A stretch of 64,000 nucleotides of DNA from the NCBI GenBank assembly GCA_016342745.1, contig JAEINT010000019.1:1-64000 (forward strand), in the 5' to 3' direction. A program made the translations under genes and the position numbers. The DNA is from Labilibaculum sp. (GTDB lineage Bacteria > Bacteroidota > Bacteroidia > Bacteroidales > Marinifilaceae). Shown piece by piece: positions 16,778-25,107 of this stretch (position 1 is its first letter; each line of letters opens with the position of its first letter). The notes beneath the pieces were generated by a model, which was given only the letters and a program-made list of their open reading frames with translations, made no database searches and had not been told where the DNA came from.

Positions 16778-18736
16778 TTACTTTAACATTTCTTTTATCT
16801 CTGTCAAATCAATAGAAGCCACCTTCACACTCTCTCTAATAAACTTCTGATCCAGCTGTTCGTAAATGGAATTCATTGATTTGAACTCAGGAACAATCGC
16901 TTTCATATGAGCAACAATTTTAAAATTATCATTCTCTTCTAGCAAATCATGAAAGTGCTTAATCAAAACCTCTACCTCTTCTCGTTCATACTCTCTAACC
17001 TTCGCAATCATAATACGCGGATGCTTGGTAGGAACTGTATTCTCTTTCACATTCAACAACTCTTCATACAATTTTTCTCCAGGGCGCAAACCTGTATACT
17101 GCACATTCACATCCACGCCTTCTTTCAATCCACTCAACTTAATCATCTTGTAGGCTAAATCAACAATTTTAACAGATCTTCCCATATCAAAAATGAAAAT
17201 TTTTCCACCTTTTCCAATTGCACCTGCCTGCATTACTAATTGACAAGCTTCTGGAATGGTCATAAAATATCTTGTGATGTCTGGATGTGTAACGGTAACT
17301 GGTCCTCCCTTTTCAATTTGAGCCTTAAACCTCGGTATTACCGAACCATTTGAGCCCAATACATTTCCAAATCTGGTTGTAATAAAATGCGTTTTCCCTC
17401 CTGGAAAATTCATGCTTTGTGTGCAAATTTCAGCAATACGCTTTGAGGCTCCCATTACATTGGTTGGATTTACCGCCTTATCGGTAGAAACCATTACAAA
17501 TCTTTCAACTCCATATTCAAGAGATAAATCTGCAATATTCTTGGTTCCAAACACATTTGTCTTAATGGCTTCCGATGGATTATTCTCCATCATAGGAACA
17601 TGCTTGTAGGCTGCAGCATGATAAACCAACTGCGGCTTAAACACCTCAAACATTTTTCGAGTTCTTTCTTTATCCCTAACATCACCAATCACAATTTCGA
17701 AATTATAGAAATTGAACTCTTCCTTTAGGGATAATTCAATATCGTAAAGTGGTGATTCCGCCTGATCGAATAAAATAATATTTTTAGGGCGAAAACGAGC
17801 TACCTGACGAACCATTTCACTACCGATTGATCCTGCTGCTCCAGTAACCAGAACCGTTTTTCCACTTACTTGCTGATCAATCTCATCCCAATCCAATTTA
17901 ATTGGCTCTCGCTCTAATAAATCCTCAATTTTAATAGCACGAATTTGCTTTACGCTCAACTCCCCATTCACCCAGCTTTCAAATTTAGGAACCTCCCAAA
18001 CTTTCACATTCTTATTTAAACAAAGCTCAATAATGGACTGACGTTCATCGACACTTAAATCTTTCTTGGCAATAATTACCTTATCAATTTCGGTCCTTTC
18101 AAGCAATCTTTCTAAATCACGTGGGCTAAATATCTTAATGTTTTCTAATTTACTACCAACCTTTTTGTCATTATGGTCTACAAAACCAACAATCGTACTG
18201 TTCACTTCATTACTACTATCCAAGGCATGCTTAGCCATAATACCAAACTCATCGCTACCATAAATTAAGATATTTTCTCGTACCTTAGAATGGGTCAAAT
18301 AGCGATAATAAATCGCTTTGAAAATGACACGACTACTGGTCATTAAAAATACCATTGCGATATACTCAATGATCAATATAGAAAAAGGAATAAAGAAAGT
18401 TCCATTTTGAAAATAATAGCTTAAGCCATTTGCCATCACTAGAACCATAGAACCTAGAGATACAACAACAAATATACGCTCTGCATCTTTCGAACTGGTA
18501 TAACGAACGATACCTGCATATGTCCCACCAATAAAAAAACTAAGCGTCCTAATTAACAAGACAATAGGAATTACTAATTTTGCAGAGTTAAGGTTAATAC
18601 TCTCAATATTAAAATTGAAACGCAACAGATAAGCTGCGGATATTGAAGTCAAAGCAATAAACAAATCAATAAGAAATACGATCCATCTAGGTGTGTTCCT
18701 ATCGAAAATACGAATTTTAGTTAAATTCATAAACAA
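16778..18736 (-). CDS. Membrane UDP-sugar 4,6-dehydratase (PglF/CapD/WbpM family)
   Basis: A 652-aa protein. Four N-terminal membrane helices span about residues 18-135. A CoA-binding-like Rossmann region (about 150-250) follows, then the SDR domain, with VTGAAGSIGSEM at 297-308 and the catalytic STDKAVNPTNVMGASK block, where Thr-Asp-Lys replaces the classical Tyr. Family members convert UDP-GlcNAc to a 4-keto-6-deoxy sugar at the inner membrane. With the aminotransferase and PglC-like transferase at the far end of the locus it completes a PglF-E-C set. It has its own promoter and terminator. Confidence 0.9.
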   Translation of the reverse strand: MFMNLTKIRIFDRNTPRWIVFLIDLFIALTSISAAYLLRFNFNIESINLNSAKLVIPIVLLIRTLSFFIGGTYAGIVRYTSSKDAERIFVVVSLGSMVLVMANGLSYYFQNGTFFIPFSILIIEYIAMVFLMTSSRVIFKAIYYRYLTHSKVRENILIYGSDEFGIMAKHALDSSNEVNSTIVGFVDHNDKKVGSKLENIKIFSPRDLERLLERTEIDKVIIAKKDLSVDERQSIIELCLNKNVKVWEVPKFESWVNGELSVKQIRAIKIEDLLEREPIKLDWDEIDQQVSGKTVLVTGAAGSIGSEMVRQVARFRPKNIILFDQAESPLYDIELSLKEEFNFYNFEIVIGDVRDKERTRKMFEVFKPQLVYHAAAYKHVPMMENNPSEAIKTNVFGTKNIADLSLEYGVERFVMVSTDKAVNPTNVMGASKRIAEICTQSMNFPGGKTHFITTRFGNVLGSNGSVIPRFKAQIEKGGPVTVTHPDITRYFMTIPEACQLVMQAGAIGKGGKIFIFDMGRSVKIVDLAYKMIKLSGLKEGVDVNVQYTGLRPGEKLYEELLNVKENTVPTKHPRIMIAKVREYEREEVEVLIKHFHDLLEENDNFKIVAHMKAIVPEFKSMNSIYEQLDQKFIRESVKVASIDLTEIKEMLK

Positions 18737-18772
18737 TGTTTTAATTAAGTAGTGTGTATGCTAGTACGAGGA

Positions 18773-18803
18773 CAAAAATACTCCCTTATTTTACTAAAAG
18801 CAA
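18773..18803 (-). promoter_or_regulatory. Promoter of the 4,6-dehydratase gene
   Basis: On the minus strand TTG (18803-18801), a 20-base spacer and TATTTTTG (18780-18773) match the Bacteroidota sigma-ABfr consensus (TTG-N19-21-TAnnTTTG). It predicts a leader of about 30 bases. Confidence 0.7.
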
Positions 18804-19208
18804 CTGTCAAAGCTGCCAATTTATTCTTTTCATCATTTTTTTCAATCATTTCATACTGAAATTAGACTCTTTAATCTACAAGTCTAACAGCTATTAGATT
18901 ACACAAAATGCAAAGGGTTGCGTTAAAAAAGACACAAAAACCTAACATATTAACTTAAAGGCCGTTAAATCACAGTATCGATAATCTAAACACTTATTCA
19001 TATTAACTACAACCGAATTAAAATGCACCTACCCTAAGTAGCAATACTAAAAAAGTAAACTTACCCTAACAACAGTCCAATCGGCATACTATTAACTGAC
19101 CAGCATGACATTAAGACAATCCACACTTACCTAACTTTCCATCACTTGATTAAAAGCCGATTCAGTAAAGCATTTTGCTCCATCCCTTCACTTATCAACT
19201 AAACCGAA
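18804..19208. other. Intergenic stretch without a recognised feature
   Basis: About 400 AT-rich bases between the polysaccharide locus and rnpB. No convincing open frame, tRNA, hairpin or repeat copy was found on either strand. It may mark the boundary of the locus. Confidence 0.5.
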
Positions 19209-19250
19209 AAAAAAAAGACCAACTCAAAAGAGTCAGTCTGTAATTTTTTT
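19209..19250 (-). terminator. Terminator after RNase P RNA
   Basis: On the minus strand GACTGACTC-TTTT-GAGTTGGTC, a 9-bp stem with two wobbles, is followed by a run of ten or more T. It starts shortly after the mature 3' end. Confidence 0.8.
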
Positions 19251-19257
19251 TTAGATA

Positions 19258-19612
19258 AAGGCAAACTTATAAGCCGGGTCCTGTCCACTCCGAAGAGTGT
19301 TTCTATCATTTATCTAGAACATTTGTCACCAAATGTTTCGAGCAATCCACCCCCCGAACATCAGCCGAGTCAGCCTACATACGCCGGTGTACTTGATCTT
19401 GCAACACATAAGGTACACAGCCACTCATGTCACCACAAGTGCTGGTGAGCTCTTACCTCACCTTTTCACCCTTACTCCGATAAATCGGAGCGGTTCTTTT
19501 CTGCTCTACTACTAAAGCCTTTCGGCCTTCTTCCCGTTAGGAAGTATGTTACTCTGTGTTGCCCGGACTTTCCTCTCCTTTTTACAAAGCAGCGATAGAA
19601 CGGTTTGCCAGC
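19258..19612 (-). ncRNA. rnpB: RNase P RNA, bacterial type A
   Basis: Read on the minus strand, it contains the universal GAGGAAAGTCCGGGC near the 5' end and GGACCCGGCTTATAA near the 3' end. GGCAAAC and GTTTGCC at the two ends (complements at 19603-19609 and 19260-19266) form helix P1 and set the limits, for about 355 nt. CGCTCCGATTTATCGGAG and CTCACCAGCACTTGTGGTGA are recognisable internal stems. It is the catalytic RNA that trims tRNA 5' leaders. It has its own promoter and terminator. Confidence 0.95.
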
Positions 19613-19614
19613 GG

Positions 19615-19645
19615 CGAAGGTACGGAAGCAAACACCAAATTCCAA
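19615..19645 (-). promoter_or_regulatory. rnpB: Promoter of rnpB
   Basis: On the minus strand TTG, a 20-base spacer and TACCTTCG (one mismatch to TAnnTTTG) end 5-6 bases before the predicted RNA start. The spacing fits a start at helix P1. Confidence 0.6.
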
Positions 19646-19790
19646 AAAAAACAAATACCAAACTTCAGAATACTAAAAAAGCAAGTTTAAAAAAAACAAT
19701 GTCCAAAAACCAAACTTCAAAAAATAAACAACAAATTTCAAAATTTTAAAAGGACCAGTTTCAAAAAACCAAGTAAAACAAAATTGAGTA
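19646..19790. repeat. AT-rich degenerate repeat, left flank of the four-helix gene
   Basis: Tandem variants of CAAA(C/T)TTCAAAA and AACAACAAATTTCAAAA. A close inverted counterpart lies at 20257-20288 on the other side of the four-helix-bundle gene. Confidence 0.6.
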
Positions 19791-19793
19791 AAT

Positions 19794-20147
19794 TTATTTT
19801 TTTTGAGATGTTTTATTGTATATCGAGCCAAGTATTTTAATAATTTCCTCGGATTCTTTTTCTAGTTTTGGCCACTCCACATTCGGTAAGGATATTGCAA
19901 TAACAATTCTAATCCAATAATTAGTTTCTCTTATTTCTTTAAGTGATATTCCAACTTTATTTGCAAAGTCAGCCTTAGATACAGCTCCTTGTGCTTCTTC
20001 AAAATTAGCACCAACCGAAGTGGCCGATTTTAAAACTTGATAGGAAATTACACGATACTCTTTAGAATCAGGTAAATTTCGCACCTCTTTTATAACACGA
20101 ACAGAAAAATCAAATAATCTTTTAGGTAGATCATATTTAGAAGCCAT
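19794..20147 (-). CDS. Four-helix-bundle protein (S23 / 23S rRNA intervening-sequence type)
   Basis: A 117-aa all-helical protein with the family landmarks RLFDFSVRVIKEVRNLP, YQVLKSATSVGANFEEAQGA and VGISLKEIRETNYWIRI. The family was first seen inside 23S rRNA intervening sequences and is related to Avd of diversity-generating retroelements; its cellular role is open. No reverse transcriptase or template repeat is present here. The gene stands between rnpB and a SPOR gene and is bracketed by inverted AT-rich repeats, so it looks like an independent cassette. Confidence 0.9.
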   Translation of the reverse strand: MASKYDLPKRLFDFSVRVIKEVRNLPDSKEYRVISYQVLKSATSVGANFEEAQGAVSKADFANKVGISLKEIRETNYWIRIVIAISLPNVEWPKLEKESEEIIKILGSIYNKTSQKK

Positions 20148-20194
20148 TTATTAACGCACTTTAGAGTATAAGAAATTTAGAATTCACTCTTTAA

Positions 20195-20290
20195 AAATTG
20201 GAATTTATAAATTGAGTTCAGTTGTTTGCTATTTCTTTGATTTTGCCTTCTTTGGATTTTGAAACTTGTTATTTGGAATTTGTTGTTTAA
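20195..20290. repeat. AT-rich degenerate repeat, right flank of the four-helix gene
   Basis: TTTTGAAACTTGTTATTTGG followed by AATTTGTTGTTT is approximately the reverse complement of sequence at 19723-19745. It abuts the stop of the SPOR gene. Confidence 0.6.
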
Positions 20291-20293
20291 CAA

Positions 20294-21475
20294 CTAAAGC
20301 CTAACAATAAAAGCATCAGCATAACCCTTTTCTCGTACTTCGCGAAGTTGACGACGACAAACCCAGTAATTATCGTAGCTCCCATAAAAGTAGCGGTACA
20401 ATTCATCTTGTTTGTCAAAAGTTCTGGTAAGATCTTTAAAGTTGATACGCTTTACACTCATTTCAGATTTACTAGCCAGTACCTGAATGGCGAATTTTGC
20501 GTTCTTAGTAAGTTTTGAATTGCTTGTTGTTGAATTCTTTGATGGTATTTTTATTTTGGCTTGACTAAATCCAAGATCTCTTAGCTTTTGAACTGCTTCG
20601 TCAGCCAACTTCTTATCATTATAATTACCAATCTCAATTGTGTAATGTGGCTTCTGCGAAATTTCAAAATGACCATATTCATAATAATAGTCAACATATT
20701 CTTTGCCATTCATCTTTCGCCCCATATTATAAGATCCCTTTTCGGCAATCAACTTTTTAGGAGCTGCTATTTCTTTTTTCGCTCTGTATTCAACCAACTC
20801 TCCTTTGTTAACAACTGCAAGATTGGCATTAGGAAAACCGGACAAAACTTCATTTTTCAAATATTTTTGGGCATCTCCAACATCCTCAAAACGACCTAAC
20901 ACATAATGATACTTACCTTTGTTCTGAAAAACTTTTACTGAATTATGTGGTGCAAAACTTTCTGCATTTAAAACGTCTTTGCTTTGCTGAAGTACAATTG
21001 TGTAGAAATATTCTGTTCCAATATTATTTAATTTACCAATAGCTACCTCTGCAGCTTTATTCTTCTGTACACTTTGCTTGGTAATTTTTTTCTTTTTGGT
21101 TTGGTCTTGATCATCCTTTTCTACAGAAAGAACACTCGCTATTTGCTCAGAAGAAAACGTCGCATGCAAATCTAGAACTTTAGCGTCTACGTAACCATAA
21201 CTTTTAACCGTTTCAACCAATTTCTCTGCATCACCTTTATTGCTAGTTAAGCCTGACAGGTAATGATACTCTCCATTTTCACCACTAAGCTCAACCACAC
21301 CTTCAATCTCCTCAAAATAGTCAGTATACACAGGGTATTTAAACTTGGCTATTTCGACGGCATAGGTTGTTCCACCAGCAGTAGAACCAGCAAAATTAAT
21401 ATCGAAAAAGGAAGAAAAGGAACCAATTGTTCCAGCAGTTAAGAAAAAACAGATTAAAAAGTAGATATTTCTCAT
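20294..21475 (-). CDS. Secreted protein with repeated SPOR-like domains
   Basis: A signal peptide or anchor (MRNIYFLICFFLTAGTIGSF) precedes about four SPOR-like units. Examples are YAVEIAKFKYPVYTDYFEEI with YHYLSGLTSNKGDAEKLVET, YHYVLGRFEDVGDAQKYL, YTIEIGNYNDKKLADEAVQK and FAIQVLASKS to the end. SPOR domains bind denuded peptidoglycan glycans, so a periplasmic wall-associated role is likely. The start at 21475 is preferred because the upstream extension to 21562 would put a second hydrophobic stretch before the signal peptide. The product is 393 aa and its gene follows the PorE-like gene. Confidence 0.78.
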   Translation of the reverse strand: MRNIYFLICFFLTAGTIGSFSSFFDINFAGSTAGGTTYAVEIAKFKYPVYTDYFEEIEGVVELSGENGEYHYLSGLTSNKGDAEKLVETVKSYGYVDAKVLDLHATFSSEQIASVLSVEKDDQDQTKKKKITKQSVQKNKAAEVAIGKLNNIGTEYFYTIVLQQSKDVLNAESFAPHNSVKVFQNKGKYHYVLGRFEDVGDAQKYLKNEVLSGFPNANLAVVNKGELVEYRAKKEIAAPKKLIAEKGSYNMGRKMNGKEYVDYYYEYGHFEISQKPHYTIEIGNYNDKKLADEAVQKLRDLGFSQAKIKIPSKNSTTSNSKLTKNAKFAIQVLASKSEMSVKRINFKDLTRTFDKQDELYRYFYGSYDNYWVCRRQLREVREKGYADAFIVRL

Positions 21476-21623
21476 AGCAAGTGGCAGAATAGCTTGTCGG
21501 ATTATTGCATAAAAATAACAAAATTTAACAATAGTAAATATAATAAAATACTTATAAACCAATAAAAATATAGAAAATAAAATATCTTAAAGTCAATCAG
21601 ATAGCGACTAGTAGACTTATTAT

Positions 21624-23516
21624 TTATTCCAAAACAATCAATAATTCCAATCGCCTATTCTCCTGATGTTCCTCTTCCGAACAATCAGCAAGATCGAAAC
21701 ATGCATTTAAAATAAACTGCTCTCCCCACGCATCCACCTCAACCACAGATGATTCCAAGCCTTTTTCGGCCAAATATCGCTTCACTTTCTTTGCCTGCTC
21801 CACTGAAACCTCCATATTACTTTGCTCGTCGCCAATCGCATCCGAATGCACATTAATCTTAATTTTCACTTCAGGAAAAGCCTTCCAAAATCGATACAAA
21901 CGATCTAAAATCCCCTTTGCTTTTTCTGAAAATTCGGCTTCATTTTTCTGATAATAGATGTTTTGGAATGAAATTTTCTTATTTGGATAAGCAATCGGAA
22001 GTAAATCTTCCACAAAAGAGAAGCCACTTTTTCTCACTACTGGCTTCATTTCAATTTCAATCTTCTCTTTTTCAAGAGAAGGATTGTATTCAATCAATTT
22101 ATCCTGATAATTCTCCTTGCTCAATACTATTTCAAACAATACACCGCTTCGTTTTTCATCTTTTAAAATTGAAAACTGGTAATATCCAGCTTGATTTAAC
22201 ACAAACTCAACAGGGAATTCGGTATCCCCAAAAACTTTTCGAACTTGCACATTCAAATCATCAATGACTTTTCCAGACTGACTATCCTTCACTCGAAATT
22301 CTACATCGCCTTTGGTGTTCATTTCCAATTTGTAAATTTGATCTCTCAACCCTCGATCTGCTCTATCAGACACAAATAAAAGATGTTCACGATCTTTAAA
22401 ATCAAGAATTGAATAATCTGAAAACTCAGAATTGTAAGGCATACCAGGATTCTTTACTGGAGCCCAAGTACCATTAGGATATTTCTCTGTAAAAAAAAGA
22501 TCTAGCGCCCCATATCCTCCATGACCATCGGAAGAAAACCACAATTGATCATTCTTTACTATTCGTGGATAAATCTCATTCTGAAATGTATTTATGGTAC
22601 TGCCAAGGTTTTTTGGCGTAGTCCAATTGCCATTATCAAATTCACTCACATACAAATCCATACCACCAAACCCACCTTTCATATCCGAAGCAAAATACAT
22701 TTTTCTACCGTCCGAAGACAAAAATGGATAGCAACATGAATATTTTCGAGAACAGAAGCCCAAACTCTCTTTTGCCTGCCATTTTCCTTCTTTTATTTCT
22801 GCAACAGCAATTTCCATCTGCTGCTTTCCTTTACGAGTAAACCAACGAGTGTAATATAATCTAAGTCCATCAGGAGACAAACAAGCCGCACCAATATTGG
22901 TTTTAGCTTCTAAACTTTTAGCAAATGCTTTCGCAGATTCATAAACCGCATTTTCATATGCCGATACCACCAATTGATGGGCATTTCCTTTTTTTAGCAT
23001 CCCTTTAGAGGTATTGGAATAGACAATTCCATTTGCAAAAGAAGATATTCCTAAACATTTCCCTTTGGGCTGAGCATTAATTTTTATCAATTGAAGCTCT
23101 TTTGAAGCATTTCGAAATGCAATCAGTTCATCTATAGCCTTCAAATTCCGCTCTACCTCATTAAAATCTACTCCGCTTTCTTTTGCTCTTTCATAGATAA
23201 GGATAGCTGCTTCAAAATTATCCTTTGCAAGATGAATTTTCGCTAAGCTTAAAAGGTCTTCAGATTCTCTCTCTCCTTCTGGAATCAAATCATAAAAGCT
23301 TTCCGCCATCTTATAATCTCCCAATGTGAAATAACTCTCAGCAATTTTTCGATTCAGCTTAGTGGTTTTATTTTGGACTTTTTTGTACTGAAGAATGGCT
23401 TCAACATAATCTCCCTTATTAATGGCTCTATCACCCTTTTTAAGGTATTTATCCTGAGCTAGAAGATTAGATTGAATTAGCAAGAAAAGAAAAAGGAGTC
23501 TTAATTTACTGATCAT
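21624..23516 (-). CDS. OmpA-family protein with TPR, PD40 propeller and CRD domains (PorE-like)
   Basis: A 630-aa envelope protein with signal peptide LRLLFLFLLIQSNLLAQ. TPRs follow (about 20-135), then a WD40-like PD40 propeller (about 150-400; LSPDGLRLYYTRW, FLSSDGRKMYFASDMKGGFG, QLWFSSDGHGG). A carboxypeptidase-regulatory-like domain lies at about 405-500 and an OmpA peptidoglycan-binding domain at the end (IKINVHSDAIGDEQSN, NRRLELLIVLE). The same domain order is known from PorE, a type IX secretion accessory protein. Several paralogues of this architecture are usual per genome, so a T9SS role is possible but unproven. The gene stands upstream of the SPOR gene. Confidence 0.88.
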   Translation of the reverse strand: MISKLRLLFLFLLIQSNLLAQDKYLKKGDRAINKGDYVEAILQYKKVQNKTTKLNRKIAESYFTLGDYKMAESFYDLIPEGERESEDLLSLAKIHLAKDNFEAAILIYERAKESGVDFNEVERNLKAIDELIAFRNASKELQLIKINAQPKGKCLGISSFANGIVYSNTSKGMLKKGNAHQLVVSAYENAVYESAKAFAKSLEAKTNIGAACLSPDGLRLYYTRWFTRKGKQQMEIAVAEIKEGKWQAKESLGFCSRKYSCCYPFLSSDGRKMYFASDMKGGFGGMDLYVSEFDNGNWTTPKNLGSTINTFQNEIYPRIVKNDQLWFSSDGHGGYGALDLFFTEKYPNGTWAPVKNPGMPYNSEFSDYSILDFKDREHLLFVSDRADRGLRDQIYKLEMNTKGDVEFRVKDSQSGKVIDDLNVQVRKVFGDTEFPVEFVLNQAGYYQFSILKDEKRSGVLFEIVLSKENYQDKLIEYNPSLEKEKIEIEMKPVVRKSGFSFVEDLLPIAYPNKKISFQNIYYQKNEAEFSEKAKGILDRLYRFWKAFPEVKIKINVHSDAIGDEQSNMEVSVEQAKKVKRYLAEKGLESSVVEVDAWGEQFILNACFDLADCSEEEHQENRRLELLIVLE

Positions 23517-23641
23517 ACTTTACATCTATTAGAAGGTGAACATAAACTAAAATTAAGTCTTTTTTAAAAGAAAACAAAGCAAGTACAACAAAAAGACAGA
23601 CAGCACTAAAGCTCCTAGTTAACATCAAATCGTAAATAAAA

Positions 23642-23668
23642 AAGGCCACCTTCAATAAAGGTGGCCTT
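23642..23668 (-). terminator. queA: Terminator of queA
   Basis: AAGGCCACC pairs perfectly with GGTGGCCTT around a 9-base loop and is followed on the minus strand by TTTTTTTATTTA. It lies about 45 bases past the queA stop. Confidence 0.9.
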
Positions 23669-23712
23669 ATAAATATCATGTAAATTGAGCAATAAAAATA
23701 CGCTCAATAGAA

Positions 23713-24948
23713 CTATCCTTTCATTAACAAAGAGCTATCTCCATAACTTAAAAAACGAAAATCATTCTCTAAGGCATACTTGTAAATTCTTTTCCAATTA
23801 TCACCTACGAGTGCAGAGATTAACAGAAGCAAGGTACTTTGTGGCTGATGAAAATTAGTCACTAAACCAGAGATCACCCTAAATTCATAACCTGGAGCAA
23901 TAATAATTTGGGTAGCTGCATTAAATAGGGCAAGTTCTTTTTCTTGCATGTAATCATACAAGGCCTGATAAGACTCTTGCCTACTGTAAGTATCCGAAAG
24001 CTGGTAAGCTTCCCACTGTTCCAACAAATGAGGATTCTCTTTTCCTTCTAGCACTTTCACACCCATCCAATACAAACTTTCCAAGCTACGTACCGAAGTT
24101 GTTCCCACTGCAACAATTTGCTTTTCGGCCTTTATTATATTCTGCAAACTATCGGTGCTTACCTGAATATGCTCTGTATGCATTTCGTGATCACCAATAA
24201 GTTCTGTCTTAACTGGCTTAAATGTACCAGCACCAACATGCAGCGTTAGTTCATTTCTTTGAATATTTTTTGAATCAAGCTCTGCAAAAACCTCATTGGT
24301 AAAATGCAATCCTGCCGTTGGCGCAGCAACTGATCCCTCGAACTTAGAATACACTGTTTGATATCGAAGCAAATCTGTTTCCTCTGTGTCTCTATTCAAA
24401 TACGGAGGAATCGGAATCTTTCCTGTTTGCTCCAAAACATCACTAAAGCAAAATTCTGAGTGATCCCAGGAGAAAATAATCTCTTGAGAACCGTCTAAAT
24501 TATCACCTTTTTCAGCACTTAAGAAATACTCTTTCCCTTCTACGAAGAAAGGCATTTTCAATACGCCAGATTTCCATTTTCTGGCATTACCTACAATACA
24601 TTTCCATGATGAAGATTCACATGTCTGAAAAGCCAAGTTATAGTCTGCAGGAGCCAAAGGTTCAAGACAAAAGATCTCGATACGTGCACCTGTTTCTTTA
24701 TAAAAAATCAAACGTGCCTGAATCACTTTGGTATTGTTGAATACCATAGTCGTTCCCTCCTCTAATTCGCTTGGTAACTTATCAAAAATAGACGCTGCGA
24801 TCTCTCCATTTTTATAAACTAACAATTTAGATAAATCTCTGCTTGTTAAAGGATGTTTCGCAATTCGATGATCCGGTAGATCATAGGTGAAATCTGCTAT
24901 CTGAATTTGTTTGGCTTCCAAACTATCTGTACTTGTACTCTTATTCAT
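23713..24948 (-). CDS. queA: S-adenosylmethionine:tRNA ribosyltransferase-isomerase
   Basis: QueA transfers and isomerises the ribosyl group of SAM onto preQ1 in tRNA, making epoxyqueuosine. Family blocks are intact: TMVFNNTKVIQARL, VAAPTAGLHFT, LHVGAGTFKPV, VGTTSVRSLES and TNFHQPQSTLLLLISAL. At 411 aa it is longer than the roughly 350 aa of E. coli QueA, with an extended N-terminus and a middle insertion as in other Bacteroidota. Single-gene transcript, divergent from the Smr gene. Confidence 0.95.
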   Translation of the reverse strand: MNKSTSTDSLEAKQIQIADFTYDLPDHRIAKHPLTSRDLSKLLVYKNGEIAASIFDKLPSELEEGTTMVFNNTKVIQARLIFYKETGARIEIFCLEPLAPADYNLAFQTCESSSWKCIVGNARKWKSGVLKMPFFVEGKEYFLSAEKGDNLDGSQEIIFSWDHSEFCFSDVLEQTGKIPIPPYLNRDTEETDLLRYQTVYSKFEGSVAAPTAGLHFTNEVFAELDSKNIQRNELTLHVGAGTFKPVKTELIGDHEMHTEHIQVSTDSLQNIIKAEKQIVAVGTTSVRSLESLYWMGVKVLEGKENPHLLEQWEAYQLSDTYSRQESYQALYDYMQEKELALFNAATQIIIAPGYEFRVISGLVTNFHQPQSTLLLLISALVGDNWKRIYKYALENDFRFLSYGDSSLLMKG

Positions 24949-25005
24949 CTGTAATATTATTACGCTAGCCTTCTATAATAAAAAGAGGCCTTGCGAATTG
25001 ATCCG

Positions 25006-25023
25006 CAAAAATAGCTAACTTTG
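25006..25023. promoter_or_regulatory. Back-to-back -7 boxes of the divergent queA and Smr promoters
   Basis: CAAAAATA (25006-25013) is TATTTTTG on the minus strand, facing queA. TAACTTTG (25016-25023) faces the DUF2027-Smr gene. Only two bases separate the boxes. A -33 TTG at 24991-24993 serves the plus side with a 22-base spacer; the minus-side -33 is unclear. Confidence 0.55.
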
Positions 25024-25107
25024 TCGGAATTAGAAAACCTGTTGGCAATTTCTCAAAAGCTAGTGAACAGTTGAGAAATCTATTGCCACCATAAATCAAA
25101 ATATAAA

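Noticed and set aside
19794-20147. Diversity-generating retroelement based on the Avd-like protein
   Set aside because: No reverse transcriptase, template repeat or variable repeat is present in the window.
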